A stretch of DNA of 33,158 nucleotides from an uncultured bacterium (GCA_937864125.1 CALMHZ010000083.1:1-33158); one strand, 5' to 3'; shown: positions 8,193-16,365, counted from the first letter of the stretch. Made by a program: numbers and translations. Notes: generated by a model not told the origin, from the letters alone.

Positions 8193-9251
8193 TCACATGA
8201 TCAATCCGCCGCCAAGACAGTATTCATTATCATACAATACGGCGGATTGTCCCGAGGCGATCCCCCGGTCAAAACCCTTCAATCGCACTTCCAGTCGATC
8301 CTCATCGAGGAAGGTTATGGCGCAGGGGTATTCCTTCTCCCCATGACGGATTTTTACCGAGAAACTTCCTTCCTTCGGCGCGCTTCCCGATACCCAATTG
8401 AGATCATTCACTACGAAAACATCGCGCGCCATTTCCTCGCTCCGCCAGTCATTCGAAACGAACACCGTGTTGTCCTCGATATTTTTATCCGCCACATACC
8501 ACGGCCCCCCCGAGAGTCCCAGCCCTCGGCGTTGTCCGATAGTATAGAACCAGAACCCATCATGCTTGCCGAGGATGTCTCCGGTTTCAAGATCGACGAT
8601 ATTCCCTTCTTTTTTTCCCAAATACTGCTCGAGGAATTTGTCAAAAGCGATCGTCCCCAAAAAACATATCCCCTGGCTATCCTTGCGGGCCGCGTTCGAA
8701 AGGCCGTACCGTGCCGCTAGCACGCGAACCGTTTCTTTTGTATATCCGCCGAGAGGAAACAATGCGCGCGCAACCTGGGCCTGGGAAAGCCGGGAGAGAA
8801 AATAGGTCTGATCTTTTATAGGATCTTGGGACTTTTTCAAGAAAAATTCCTGCTGAGCATGCCGTTCTTCAATCTGCGCATAATGCCCCGTCGCCACTTT
8901 TTCAAAATCCTGCCCGAACGATTCGTAGAACATCCCGAATTTGATGCGGGAATTGCAGAGAATATCCGGATTCGGTGTCCGCCCCGCCCGAGCCTCGGAA
9001 ATGACCGTGGCCACGACCTCTTGCCAGTATTCTTTCTGAAAATTGACGATGCGAAGTTCTATGCCCGCTTGGTCGCAGACCGCGCGCGCGTACTTCAAAT
9101 CATCTTCCCACGGACACTCCCCCAAAAAGGCAAGCTCTTCTTCAAGCCAGATCTTGATGTAAAACGCCGTGAGATCATGCCCGGCATCCTGAAGCAGCCG
9201 CATGGATACGGAACTATCTACCCCCCCGGAAAGCAGCATGGCGATATTCAT
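8193..9251 (-). CDS. mnmA: tRNA-specific 2-thiouridylase
   Basis: MNIAMLLSGGVDSSVSMRLL, GRTPNPDILCNSRIKFG, ATGHYAQ, KDQTYFLSRLSQ, KDSQGICFLG, HDGFWFYTIGQRRGLGL. Start placed at 9251. Confidence 0.95.
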   Translation of the reverse strand: MNIAMLLSGGVDSSVSMRLLQDAGHDLTAFYIKIWLEEELAFLGECPWEDDLKYARAVCDQAGIELRIVNFQKEYWQEVVATVISEARAGRTPNPDILCNSRIKFGMFYESFGQDFEKVATGHYAQIEERHAQQEFFLKKSQDPIKDQTYFLSRLSQAQVARALFPLGGYTKETVRVLAARYGLSNAARKDSQGICFLGTIAFDKFLEQYLGKKEGNIVDLETGDILGKHDGFWFYTIGQRRGLGLSGGPWYVADKNIEDNTVFVSNDWRSEEMARDVFVVNDLNWVSGSAPKEGSFSVKIRHGEKEYPCAITFLDEDRLEVRLKGFDRGIASGQSAVLYDNEYCLGGGLIM

Positions 9252-9312
9252 ATTTCTATTGAAACAGGAAAAAAGGGAAATGGGAATAACGAGCACTGAC
9301 ACCCAGATAGTG

Positions 9313-9367
9313 CCGGCACTTGCTCGGCACAGAAAACAGGCGTTCGCTTCGCGTGGCAATAAAAAAA
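9313..9367 (-). repeat. Intergenic/5'-leader element copy 1 (upstream of mnmA)
   Basis: Minus strand TTTTATTGCCACGCGAAGCGAACGCC...CTGTGCCGAGCAAGTGCCGGCAC; shares its box with the copies near 10934 and 23728. Confidence 0.6.
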
Positions 9368-9391
9368 CGGGGGGATATCATTCCTCCCGTT
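9365..9391 (-). terminator. Intrinsic terminator after the 9396-9821 gene
   Basis: Minus strand AACGGGAGGAATGATATCCCCCCGTTTTTTT. Confidence 0.65.
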
Positions 9392-9395
9392 AGGC

Positions 9396-9821
9396 TCATG
9401 CCGAAGCCTCTCCTTCATTTGGAAATAATTTTTCGATTTCCGTACGGGCTTTTTCACCGATTATCTGAAAAAATTTCGTCGCTCTGGTGCGACTGTCGCT
9501 CCCGGGTGGGATCCGCAGGTCGGTCGCCTTTCTTGCGAATTTTACGACAAGAGCGCGACTGGTCACCGGTAACCCGGAAGCCGCTCGCGAATCATAGATG
9601 ATGCGAAAGATCGTTTCCTCCACGCTGTTCGGAATGGGATGTCGTTGCGCCTTGCTCCACTTGGCGAGGGAAGCCATAAGCGTGCGACGAAACATCTTGA
9701 GACTCTCCTTTTTTTCCGGTCCGTCCCCGGAATCGCGAAGCTCCGTAGCGATAGCAAGAGCTTCTTGCGAAATTTTAGTAAGAACTTCTACGCTATGTTC
9801 TACATCAATTTTTTCATACAT
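9396..9821 (-). CDS. Hypothetical protein (141 aa)
   Basis: Clean ORF with upstream GAGAGGA and downstream terminator; MYEKIDVEHSVEVLTKISQEALAIATEL...; no family recognised. Confidence 0.65.
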   Translation of the reverse strand: MYEKIDVEHSVEVLTKISQEALAIATELRDSGDGPEKKESLKMFRRTLMASLAKWSKAQRHPIPNSVEETIFRIIYDSRAASGLPVTSRALVVKFARKATDLRIPPGSDSRTRATKFFQIIGEKARTEIEKLFPNEGEASA

Positions 9822-9901
9822 TTCACCGTCCTCTCAGAAAAAAGGTGTGTCAATGCTACCTCCTTATGACAAAAAAGTCAAGGGGGGGTTTCCCAACGAA
9901 A

Positions 9902-10906
9902 TCACTCCGTATCAGCACTGGTTCGGCGTGAGTTTTCAGCGAGAAACCGCGCGACAACCTCTCTCACCGATGCCGCGTCCGCACAACCCATAAGAGCGAG
10001 GCGCAATTCTTTGGCATTCGGAAATCCGCTCGCGTAGGCATGGTAGTGCTTCTTCATGAGCTCGAAGCTTTTCTTTCCCTCAAAGAGCGAAGCATACATA
10101 TCGGTATGCTCCCGCATCACCTCCAACCGCTCTTCTGCCGGAATAGTCATTTTTTTCTCATCGAAGAGCCACGGATTGCCGAAAATCGCGCGGCCGAGCA
10201 TCACGCCGTCCACGCCGGTTTCGAGCGCGAGCGCCCTTGCGTGCGCGATATCCCGCACATCGCCGTTGCCGATGATGCGGGTGCCTGAACCCTTCGCTAT
10301 CTCTACCGCGCGCGCGATGCGATCCCAACGAGCCGGAACGCTCGACATTTCTTTTCTCGTCCGCGCATGAAGAGTGATCGCCTGGGGCCCTGCTTCCAAG
10401 AGCGCGGGCAGCCAGGTTTCCAAGATATCCTTGTCGAACCCGAGGCGAGTTTTTACCGAGACGGGAATTTTTTTTCCCGAATCACGAATGCCTTCTTGCG
10501 CGGCCACAATGAGTGCTTGCGCTTGCTTGAAATCCTGTATGCATGCGGCTCCCGCCCCCTGCTTGTTCACCGCCCGATCGGGACACCCCATATTGATATC
10601 GAGTCCGTCAAACCCGAGCTCCCCGACCTGCCGTGCCGCTTCCCGCATCTTTTCCGGATGTGCCGAAAAAAGTTGCGCCACGATCGGACGCTCCTCTTCA
10701 CTGAACCACAATTTCGGGAGGATGGCACGGCGCCCCTTTGGATGAACAAGTCCGTCCGCCGAAGTGAACTCGGTGAAAAAAACATCGGGCTTCCCATACT
10801 TCGCGATAATCCGACGAAACGCGGCATCCGTCACATCGTCAAGCGGCGCCAACGCAAAAAACGGTGCCGGCAAGCGCTCCCAAAAATTAGGATGAATATG
10901 AGACAT
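9902..10906 (-). CDS. dusB: tRNA-dihydrouridine synthase
   Basis: FALAPLDDVTDAAFRRI, GFDGLDINMGCPDRAVNKQGAGAACIQD, VKTRLGFD, AITLHARTRKEMSSVPARWD, IIGNGDV, DGVMLGRAIFGNPWLF. Start placed at MSHIHPNFW; the exact Dus subtype is uncertain. Confidence 0.9.
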   Translation of the reverse strand: MSHIHPNFWERLPAPFFALAPLDDVTDAAFRRIIAKYGKPDVFFTEFTSADGLVHPKGRRAILPKLWFSEEERPIVAQLFSAHPEKMREAARQVGELGFDGLDINMGCPDRAVNKQGAGAACIQDFKQAQALIVAAQEGIRDSGKKIPVSVKTRLGFDKDILETWLPALLEAGPQAITLHARTRKEMSSVPARWDRIARAVEIAKGSGTRIIGNGDVRDIAHARALALETGVDGVMLGRAIFGNPWLFDEKKMTIPAEERLEVMREHTDMYASLFEGKKSFELMKKHYHAYASGFPNAKELRLALMGCADAASVREVVARFLAENSRRTSADTE

Positions 10907-10933
10907 GCGAAGAGTAAGGAATAGTGAACCCGA

Positions 10934-11002
10934 TATTGCCATCGCTCCTCTCGGGGATGAGGGCGATCCTTCGCGTTTCACTCGCTTTGTTTGGCAATAA
11001 AG
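10934..11002 (-). repeat. Intergenic/5'-leader element copy 2 (dusB leader)
   Basis: Minus strand TTTATTGCCAAACAAAGCGAGTG...; closing inverted repeat TATTGCCA (10934-10941)/TGGCAATA (10992-10999); inner hairpin ATCGC.CCTC/GAGG.GCGAT (10941-10967). Confidence 0.6.
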
Positions 11003-11013
11003 AAGTTCTCCGT

Positions 11014-11042
11014 ATCATACGACTCAGGCTCGTAAGCGTCAA
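11014..11042 (-). promoter_or_regulatory. dusB promoter
   Basis: Minus strand TTGACG (11042-11037), 17-nt spacer, TATGAT (11019-11014). Confidence 0.7.
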
Positions 11043-11109
11043 TATATTCGTCATGATCCCCCTCCCTCTATCTGTGTTCAAAAATGGCTCATGCATGATT
11101 CTTTTTCCC

Positions 11110-11138
11110 TTGACAGGCTTTTACGGAGTTGATATATT
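11110..11138 (+). promoter_or_regulatory. Promoter of the Rrf2-suf operon
   Basis: TTGACA (11110-11115), 17-nt spacer, TATATT (11133-11138). Confidence 0.8.
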
Positions 11139-11144
11139 CAATTC

Positions 11145-11159
11145 GGACTAAATAAGTCC
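11145..11159 (+). promoter_or_regulatory. Candidate Rrf2/IscR-type operator
   Basis: Perfect palindrome GGACT-AAATA-AGTCC just downstream of the -10; the core GACTN5AGTC matches the IscR type 1 site core. Confidence 0.65.
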
Positions 11160-11164
11160 ATTTT

Positions 11165-11563
11165 ATGAAAATCTCGAAAAAATCATACTACGGGATGAGG
11201 GCGATCATCTACCTCGCGCAAACGAAGACGCCCGTATCGGCGCATGATTTGGCGATTGCCGAAAATATTCCGGAAGATTTTCTCGAAAAAATTCTCCAGA
11301 AGCTCAAAAAAGCAGGGCTCATCCATTCGAAGAAAGGCCACGAAGGAGGATATTTCCTCGCTCGAGCCCCGAAAGATATCACGGCCTGGGATACCGTATC
11401 GCTTCTCGACGCCCCTTTCCGACACATAGCCGCATCCACGCCGAAAGGCACCCTCCCTTGTCTCGTGGTTTCCCACTGCCAAGCAAACGAAGTGTGGAGG
11501 ATACTCGAAGCAGAGATAAAGAAAACGCTTTCAGGAATAACCATCGACTCCCTGACCCATTAA
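11165..11563 (+). CDS. Rrf2 family regulator (IscR-like)
   Basis: MKISKKSYYGMRAIIYLAQ...FLEKILQKLKKAGLIHSKKGHEGGYFLARAPKDITAWD; C-terminal PCLVVSHCQANEVWRILEAEI. Confidence 0.88.
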   Translation: MKISKKSYYGMRAIIYLAQTKTPVSAHDLAIAENIPEDFLEKILQKLKKAGLIHSKKGHEGGYFLARAPKDITAWDTVSLLDAPFRHIAASTPKGTLPCLVVSHCQANEVWRILEAEIKKTLSGITIDSLTH

Positions 11564-11571
11564 ATCACGCT

Positions 11572-12285
11572 ATGCTCGAAATCAAGAACCTCTCAGTCGG
11601 CATAGGCTCAAAGCCTATCCTCAAAAAACTTTCCCTCACCCTTAAAAAAGGCGAGATTACCGTTCTCATGGGACCGAACGGCTCGGGAAAATCTACTCTC
11701 GCCCACACGATCGCCGGCAATCCGAACTTCTCCGTAAAAAGAGGCTCAAGCATCCTCCTCGAAGGCAAAGAGATACGGGGCTTGAAGCCGGAGAAGCGCG
11801 CGTCGCTCGGAGTTTTCCTCTCCTTTCAAAACCCGCTCCCCCTCCCGGGTGTCTCGGTGCTCGATCTTCTCCGCCTCGCCCGCGAAGGCAAGGACGACGC
11901 GCTCGAGCTCAGGACGAAAGCGAAAAAATACGCGAAAGAGCTCGGCATAGATGAAAGCCTCCTCTTCCGCTCGCTCCATGACGGATTTTCCGGAGGAGAG
12001 AAGAAAAAGATAGAAACTCTCGAAGCCGGCATACTCGAGCCCAAGCTTTGCATCCTCGATGAAATCGATTCCGGAGTCGATGTCGATGCGCTCCGCAATA
12101 TCGCGCGATTCATAGCCAAACATCGGATGCCCGACGCCTCCATCCTCATCATCACTCATTCGACCCGCATCCTCAAATATCTCACGGTGGACAAAGTCAT
12201 CGTCATGCGAGACGGCGCCATCATCAAGGAAGGCACGATGGCCCTTGCCGCGCTGATCGATAAGAAGGGCTTTGAAAATATCTGA
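11572..12285 (+). CDS. sufC: Fe-S cluster assembly ATPase SufC
   Basis: MGPNGSGKSTLAHTIAGNPNF, FLSFQNPLPLPGV, FSGGEKKKIETLEAGILEPKLCILDEIDSGVDVDALRNIA. Confidence 0.95.
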   Translation: MLEIKNLSVGIGSKPILKKLSLTLKKGEITVLMGPNGSGKSTLAHTIAGNPNFSVKRGSSILLEGKEIRGLKPEKRASLGVFLSFQNPLPLPGVSVLDLLRLAREGKDDALELRTKAKKYAKELGIDESLLFRSLHDGFSGGEKKKIETLEAGILEPKLCILDEIDSGVDVDALRNIARFIAKHRMPDASILIITHSTRILKYLTVDKVIVMRDGAIIKEGTMALAALIDKKGFENI

Positions 12286-12286
12286 T

Positions 12287-13681
12287 ATGAAACAAGAAAC
12301 CGTCGATTTCGACTACAAGTACGGATTTTCCATGCCGGAGCGCTCGATCAAGAAAACCAAGCGCGGATTGACCGCGCAGACGATCCGGGATATCTCCGAT
12401 GCCAAGGATGAATCCGAGTGGATGCGGGCATCCCGCCTCAAGAGCTACGCGACATTCAAAAAGATGAAGATGCCGACCTGGGGCGCCGATCTTTCCGGGA
12501 TAGATTTCCAAGACATCACCTATTATCTCAAGGCATCCGAAGGCAACGCGAACGCCTGGGAAGATCTGCCACAGGAAATCAAGGATACCTACGACAAAAT
12601 AGGCGTACCCGAAGCGGAGAAGAAGTTTCTTGCGGGAGTATCGGCGCAATACGAGTCCGAAGTCGTCTACGAGAGCATACAAAAAGAGCTCACCAAAAAA
12701 GGCGTGCTGTTTTGCGATATGGACACGGCCGTAAAAAAGCACCCCGATATCGTGAAGAAATATTTCGGCACCCTCATCCCACAAGGCGACAACACCTTCG
12801 CCGCTCTCAATGGCGCCGTATGGTCCGGAGGCTCGTTCGTCTATGTTCCGAAAAATGTGGAAGTGAAGCTTCCCCTCCAGGCATACTTCCGCATCAACGC
12901 GGAACGGTTCGGGCAATTCGAACGCACCCTCATCATCGCCGAGGAAGGCTCTTCCGTACATTATATCGAAGGGTGTACCGCTCCTATTTACACGAAATCA
13001 TCCCTTCACGCGGCGGTAGTCGAGATATTCGTCCACAAGAACGCCCGCGTCCGCTATACCACCGTACAGAATTGGAGCAAGAATATTTATAACCTGGTCA
13101 CCAAACGCGCGCGCGCCGAAGAGGGTGCCATCATGGAATGGATAGACTGCAATATCGGTTCCGGAGTGACGATGAAATATCCCGCCGTCTACCTCGCAGG
13201 ACGCGGAGCGCGCGGCGAAGTGCTGTCGATCGCGTTCGCCGGGAAAAACCAGCATCAGGATGCGGGAGCGAAAATGGTGCACTTGGCAAGCGATACCTCG
13301 TCGCGCATCATCTCGAAATCCATCTCCAAAGACGGAGGGCGCACCTCATATCGAGGCCTCGTCCATGTCGCGCCTGGAGCGAAACGAGTGGCCTCATCGG
13401 TCGTATGCGACGCGCTTTTGCTCGATCAGGGCTCCCGATCCGATACCTATCCCACCATGCGGATCCGCTCCAAAGATGCCCGGATCGAACATGAGGCCCG
13501 CGTGGAAAAGATCTCCGAAGACAAACTCTTCTACCTCGCCTCAAGAGGCATCAAGAAAGAAGACGCCGAAGGACTCCTCGTCAACGGATTCATCGAACCT
13601 GTCGTCCGGGAGATTCCCCTCGAATACTCGATCGAGCTCAACCGCCTCCTGAATCTCGAAATGCGCAACGCCATCGGCTGA
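12287..13681 (+). CDS. sufB: Fe-S cluster assembly protein SufB
   Basis: WSGGSFVYVPKNVEVKLPLQAYFRINAE, HYIEGCTAPIYTKSSLHAAVVEIFVHKNARVRYTTVQNWSKNIYNLVTKRA, IEHEARVEKISEDKLFYLASRGI. Confidence 0.96.
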   Translation: MKQETVDFDYKYGFSMPERSIKKTKRGLTAQTIRDISDAKDESEWMRASRLKSYATFKKMKMPTWGADLSGIDFQDITYYLKASEGNANAWEDLPQEIKDTYDKIGVPEAEKKFLAGVSAQYESEVVYESIQKELTKKGVLFCDMDTAVKKHPDIVKKYFGTLIPQGDNTFAALNGAVWSGGSFVYVPKNVEVKLPLQAYFRINAERFGQFERTLIIAEEGSSVHYIEGCTAPIYTKSSLHAAVVEIFVHKNARVRYTTVQNWSKNIYNLVTKRARAEEGAIMEWIDCNIGSGVTMKYPAVYLAGRGARGEVLSIAFAGKNQHQDAGAKMVHLASDTSSRIISKSISKDGGRTSYRGLVHVAPGAKRVASSVVCDALLLDQGSRSDTYPTMRIRSKDARIEHEARVEKISEDKLFYLASRGIKKEDAEGLLVNGFIEPVVREIPLEYSIELNRLLNLEMRNAIG

Positions 13682-13685
13682 CCCT

Positions 13686-14273
13686 ATGAATTTCACTGAT
13701 ATCACGCACTCGAAAAAAACGCGATTTACGCTCAAAGAAAATGAGCGGTCCGTATTTTTCATGCGCAATCGGGGAGGAGCGTTCGAATTCATCCTCGCAG
13801 GCAAGGGAGCCGAGGCGCATGTCTTCGCGCTCTTCGAAGGGACCGAAAGCGACCAATTTTCCCTGAGCATCACCCAAAACCATACGGCTCCGCACACGGC
13901 ATCGACCGCTCTCGTAACGAGCCTCCTTTCCGGATCGTCGTCGCTCTCTTATGAGGGATTGATCAGAATAACAAAGGCCGCCCATCATACCGATGCGAAA
14001 CAGGAAAACCGAAACCTCCTGCTTTCCGAAGCCGCCTCGGCGATCTCTATCCCTTCTCTTGAAATATTGAACAACGATGTGGTCTGCGAACACGCCTCGG
14101 CGACGGGCACGCTTTCCGAAGAAGCCATACTCTATATGAATACCCGCGGTCTCGACCGGGCGAAAGCGGAAACGCTTCTTGCCGACGGAGTGGTCCGGGA
14201 TTTTTTTCATCGCCTGGAGCGATATGCCGATACATCCGGATTGACACATCCCCTCAGTATCACCCTCTCATAA
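13686..14273 (+). CDS. sufD: Short SufD-like scaffold protein (195 aa)
   Basis: Position between sufB and sufS; C-terminal CEHASATGTLSEEAILYMNTRGLDRAKAETLLADGVVRDFF matches the SufB/SufD C-terminal pattern. Confidence 0.75.
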   Translation: MNFTDITHSKKTRFTLKENERSVFFMRNRGGAFEFILAGKGAEAHVFALFEGTESDQFSLSITQNHTAPHTASTALVTSLLSGSSSLSYEGLIRITKAAHHTDAKQENRNLLLSEAASAISIPSLEILNNDVVCEHASATGTLSEEAILYMNTRGLDRAKAETLLADGVVRDFFHRLERYADTSGLTHPLSITLS

Positions 14274-14277
14274 ATAT

Positions 14278-15522
14278 ATGGACACTTTAACCGCTCCCCT
14301 GACAAACAACGAGAGCATACGGCACGAGTTTCCTCTTTTTCAAAAACATCCGGAGCTCGTCTATCTCGATTCGGCCGCGACGGCTCTCAAACCAAAGGCC
14401 GTCATCGACGCCGTGAGCGGGTACTATGAAACACTCTCGACCAATGTCGGACGCGGACTCTACCCGCTCGCCGAAGCCACGACCGAGCAGGTGGAAGCTG
14501 CGCGCGCACGGGTTGCCCGCTTTATCGGAGCCCAAGGCTCGGAAATCATCTTCACCCGCGGAACCACTGAGTCGATAAACCTCCTCGCATCATCGCTCGC
14601 GCCATCTTTGAGAAAAGGCGACAACATCGTGGTGACGGAAATGGAGCATCATTCGAATTTCCTCCCCTGGCAGAGGCTCGCGGCCGAACGGGGCCTGGAG
14701 TTTCGTATTCTTCCCATAGGGAAAGAGGGTGGAATAGAGAGAGAGTCGCTTGAAAAAATTATCGACCATCGCACCGCGCTTCTCTCGGTATCCGCCGTGT
14801 CGAATGTCCTCGGAACACGAAATGATATCGAAATGATCACGGATACGGTTAAAAAAATACGGTCCGCCATCATAGTCGTGGTGGATGCCGCACAAATGGT
14901 CGGCCATGAAGCGATATCCGTGTCGCAGTTGGGCGCTGACTACATCGCCTTTTCCGGCCACAAGATGTTCGGCCCTACCGGAGTCGGCATACTTTGGGGA
15001 AGACAATCGCTCCTCGAAAGCCTTCCGCCCTATCAGCTCGGCGGCGGGATGGTGATCGACGCGTGCGCCGAACTTCCGCAGTACAAGCCGGTTCCCTACC
15101 GATTCGAAGCGGGCACGCCGGATATCGCCTCGATTCTCGGGCTTGGCGCGGCGATAGATTTCATCGAGGGCCTCGGCATCGATGCCATCCGCGCGCATGA
15201 AATCGACATTACCCGGATCGCTCTTGAAAAACTCCATGCCGCATTCGGAGAAGAAATAACCGTCTACGGCCCGACTGACGCGGACAACCGAGGAGGTCTC
15301 ATCTCGTTTACACTCGCCGGAGTGCATCCTCACGACATCGCACAAACACTCGGCGAGGAAAACATCTGTGTCCGTGCCGGCGAGCATTGCGCAGCACCCC
15401 TTCACCGCGCGCTCAAAATTCCCGCCACCGCTCGTGCAAGCTTCTCCGTTTATACGACCGGAGAAGACATCGACCGGCTGATCCTCGGACTCGAAAGGGC
15501 GAAAAAGACATTTACAAAATAG
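14278..15522 (+). CDS. sufS: Cysteine desulfurase SufS
   Basis: YLDSAATALKPKAVIDAV, TTESINLLASS, EMEHHSNFLPWQ, DAAQMVGHEAISV, FSGHKMFGPTGVGILWG, RAGEHCAAPLHRAL. Confidence 0.96.
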   Translation: MDTLTAPLTNNESIRHEFPLFQKHPELVYLDSAATALKPKAVIDAVSGYYETLSTNVGRGLYPLAEATTEQVEAARARVARFIGAQGSEIIFTRGTTESINLLASSLAPSLRKGDNIVVTEMEHHSNFLPWQRLAAERGLEFRILPIGKEGGIERESLEKIIDHRTALLSVSAVSNVLGTRNDIEMITDTVKKIRSAIIVVVDAAQMVGHEAISVSQLGADYIAFSGHKMFGPTGVGILWGRQSLLESLPPYQLGGGMVIDACAELPQYKPVPYRFEAGTPDIASILGLGAAIDFIEGLGIDAIRAHEIDITRIALEKLHAAFGEEITVYGPTDADNRGGLISFTLAGVHPHDIAQTLGEENICVRAGEHCAAPLHRALKIPATARASFSVYTTGEDIDRLILGLERAKKTFTK

Positions 15523-15566
15523 CTATGAAGTCCCTCGCTAGACACATCCGGTTTCGCGTGGTAAGA

Positions 15567-15598
15567 AAAAAGCGCATGGTGCCATGCGCTTCAAAAAA
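15567..15598. terminator. Bidirectional intrinsic terminator between sufS and the small minus-strand ORF
   Basis: AAAAAAGCGCATGGTGCCATGCGCTTCAAAAAA palindrome between convergent genes; the T-run is stronger on the minus strand. Confidence 0.65.
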
Positions 15599-15614
15599 CT
15601 TCCCCGTGTTCCCT

Positions 15615-15818
15615 TTATGAGATGACGATTACTGATTCGTCCCGTCGTACGGACTGTTCGCATTCCGTACGAAGACTCATAACCCGAATCCAGTCGCCCC
15701 CCTGTTGATCATCAGCCATCCGCCGCAACCCATCGCCCTCCTCCTCATGGGGGAGCGGAACCAATATGAATATTTGCTCCGGCGCCAGATCTTCAACAGT
15801 ATAATTTCTCTCACTCAT
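15615..15818 (-). CDS. Small hypothetical acidic protein (67 aa)
   Basis: MSERNYTVEDLAPEQIFILVPLPHEEEGDGLRRMADDQQ...; start preceded by GAGAGGGAAGAAA; own terminator. Confidence 0.6.
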   Translation of the reverse strand: MSERNYTVEDLAPEQIFILVPLPHEEEGDGLRRMADDQQGGDWIRVMSLRTECEQSVRRDESVIVIS

Positions 15819-15897
15819 TTTCTTCCCTCTCTTTGTAAAAAAACAATACAAGGCACAGACGCCTTGCGAAAAAAAGAATACTATAACTCTCCTCCCT

Positions 15898-16275
15898 ATG
15901 TCAACCGAATCCCCTTATCAAGACCGTATCCTCGACCACTATCGGAATCCGAGGAACTTCAAATCCCTGAAGACCTGCTCGCATCACGGCGAAGCGAAGA
16001 ACCCGACCTGCGGCGACCGGCTCTCTTTCGAGATTTCCGTAAAAAAAGGCCTGATTTCCGACATCGGATTCCAAGGCGAAGGCTGCGCCATCTCGCAGGC
16101 GTCGGCGTCACTCCTTACGGAATATGTACGGGGAAAAACCGCATCCCACGCCCTTGCATTGGCGCCCGGGGAAGTCATGGGACTCCTCGGCATCTCGCTC
16201 TCTCCCACCCGGATGAAGTGCGCCCTCCTTTCGCTTGAAACCCTGAAAATGGCTCTGAAAAAGCAAAAAATGTAA
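15898..16275 (+). CDS. sufU: SufU/IscU-type Fe-S scaffold
   Basis: DHYRNPRNF, AKNPTCGDRLSFEI, GEGCAISQASASLLTEYVRGK, RMKCALLSLETLK. Confidence 0.92.
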   Translation: MSTESPYQDRILDHYRNPRNFKSLKTCSHHGEAKNPTCGDRLSFEISVKKGLISDIGFQGEGCAISQASASLLTEYVRGKTASHALALAPGEVMGLLGISLSPTRMKCALLSLETLKMALKKQKM

Positions 16276-16286
16276 CCTTTGTTTTC

Positions 16287-16315
16287 TTGACAATCACGGT
16301 GTTTCCTGGTAATAT
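16287..16315 (+). promoter_or_regulatory. glgC promoter
   Basis: TTGACA (16287-16292), 17-nt spacer, TAATAT (16310-16315). Confidence 0.7.
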
Positions 16316-16365
16316 TTTTACCTGTTTCTTCACAATTTTTTCTCAATGACGCCAGAAGGAGGCAC

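Noticed and set aside
9841-9880. TGACAAAAAAGTCA near the 9396-9821 gene as a regulatory hairpin
   Set aside because: Only a 4-bp stem with an A-loop; too weak to support, and possible -35/-10 boxes there are ambiguous.
12224-12961. Long antisense ORFs across suf, korA, xseA, typA and ABC genes (e.g. 12224-12961, 21827-22636, 25308-26426, 27147-28262)
   Set aside because: They mirror well-supported genes in the opposite strand, have low-complexity Arg/His/Glu-rich translations and no recognisable domains or SD/terminators.
13520-13560. SufB lacking the Cys405-equivalent (FYLASRGI instead of FYCxQRGI)
   Set aside because: Many bacterial SufB proteins (e.g. Bacillus type FYLMSRGI) also lack this Cys, and the EGCTAP Cys254-equivalent is present, so not unusual.
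11572-16275. suf cluster itself as novel
   Set aside because: sufCBDSU with an Rrf2 regulator is a standard arrangement; only the operator/regulator details and the short SufD were kept.
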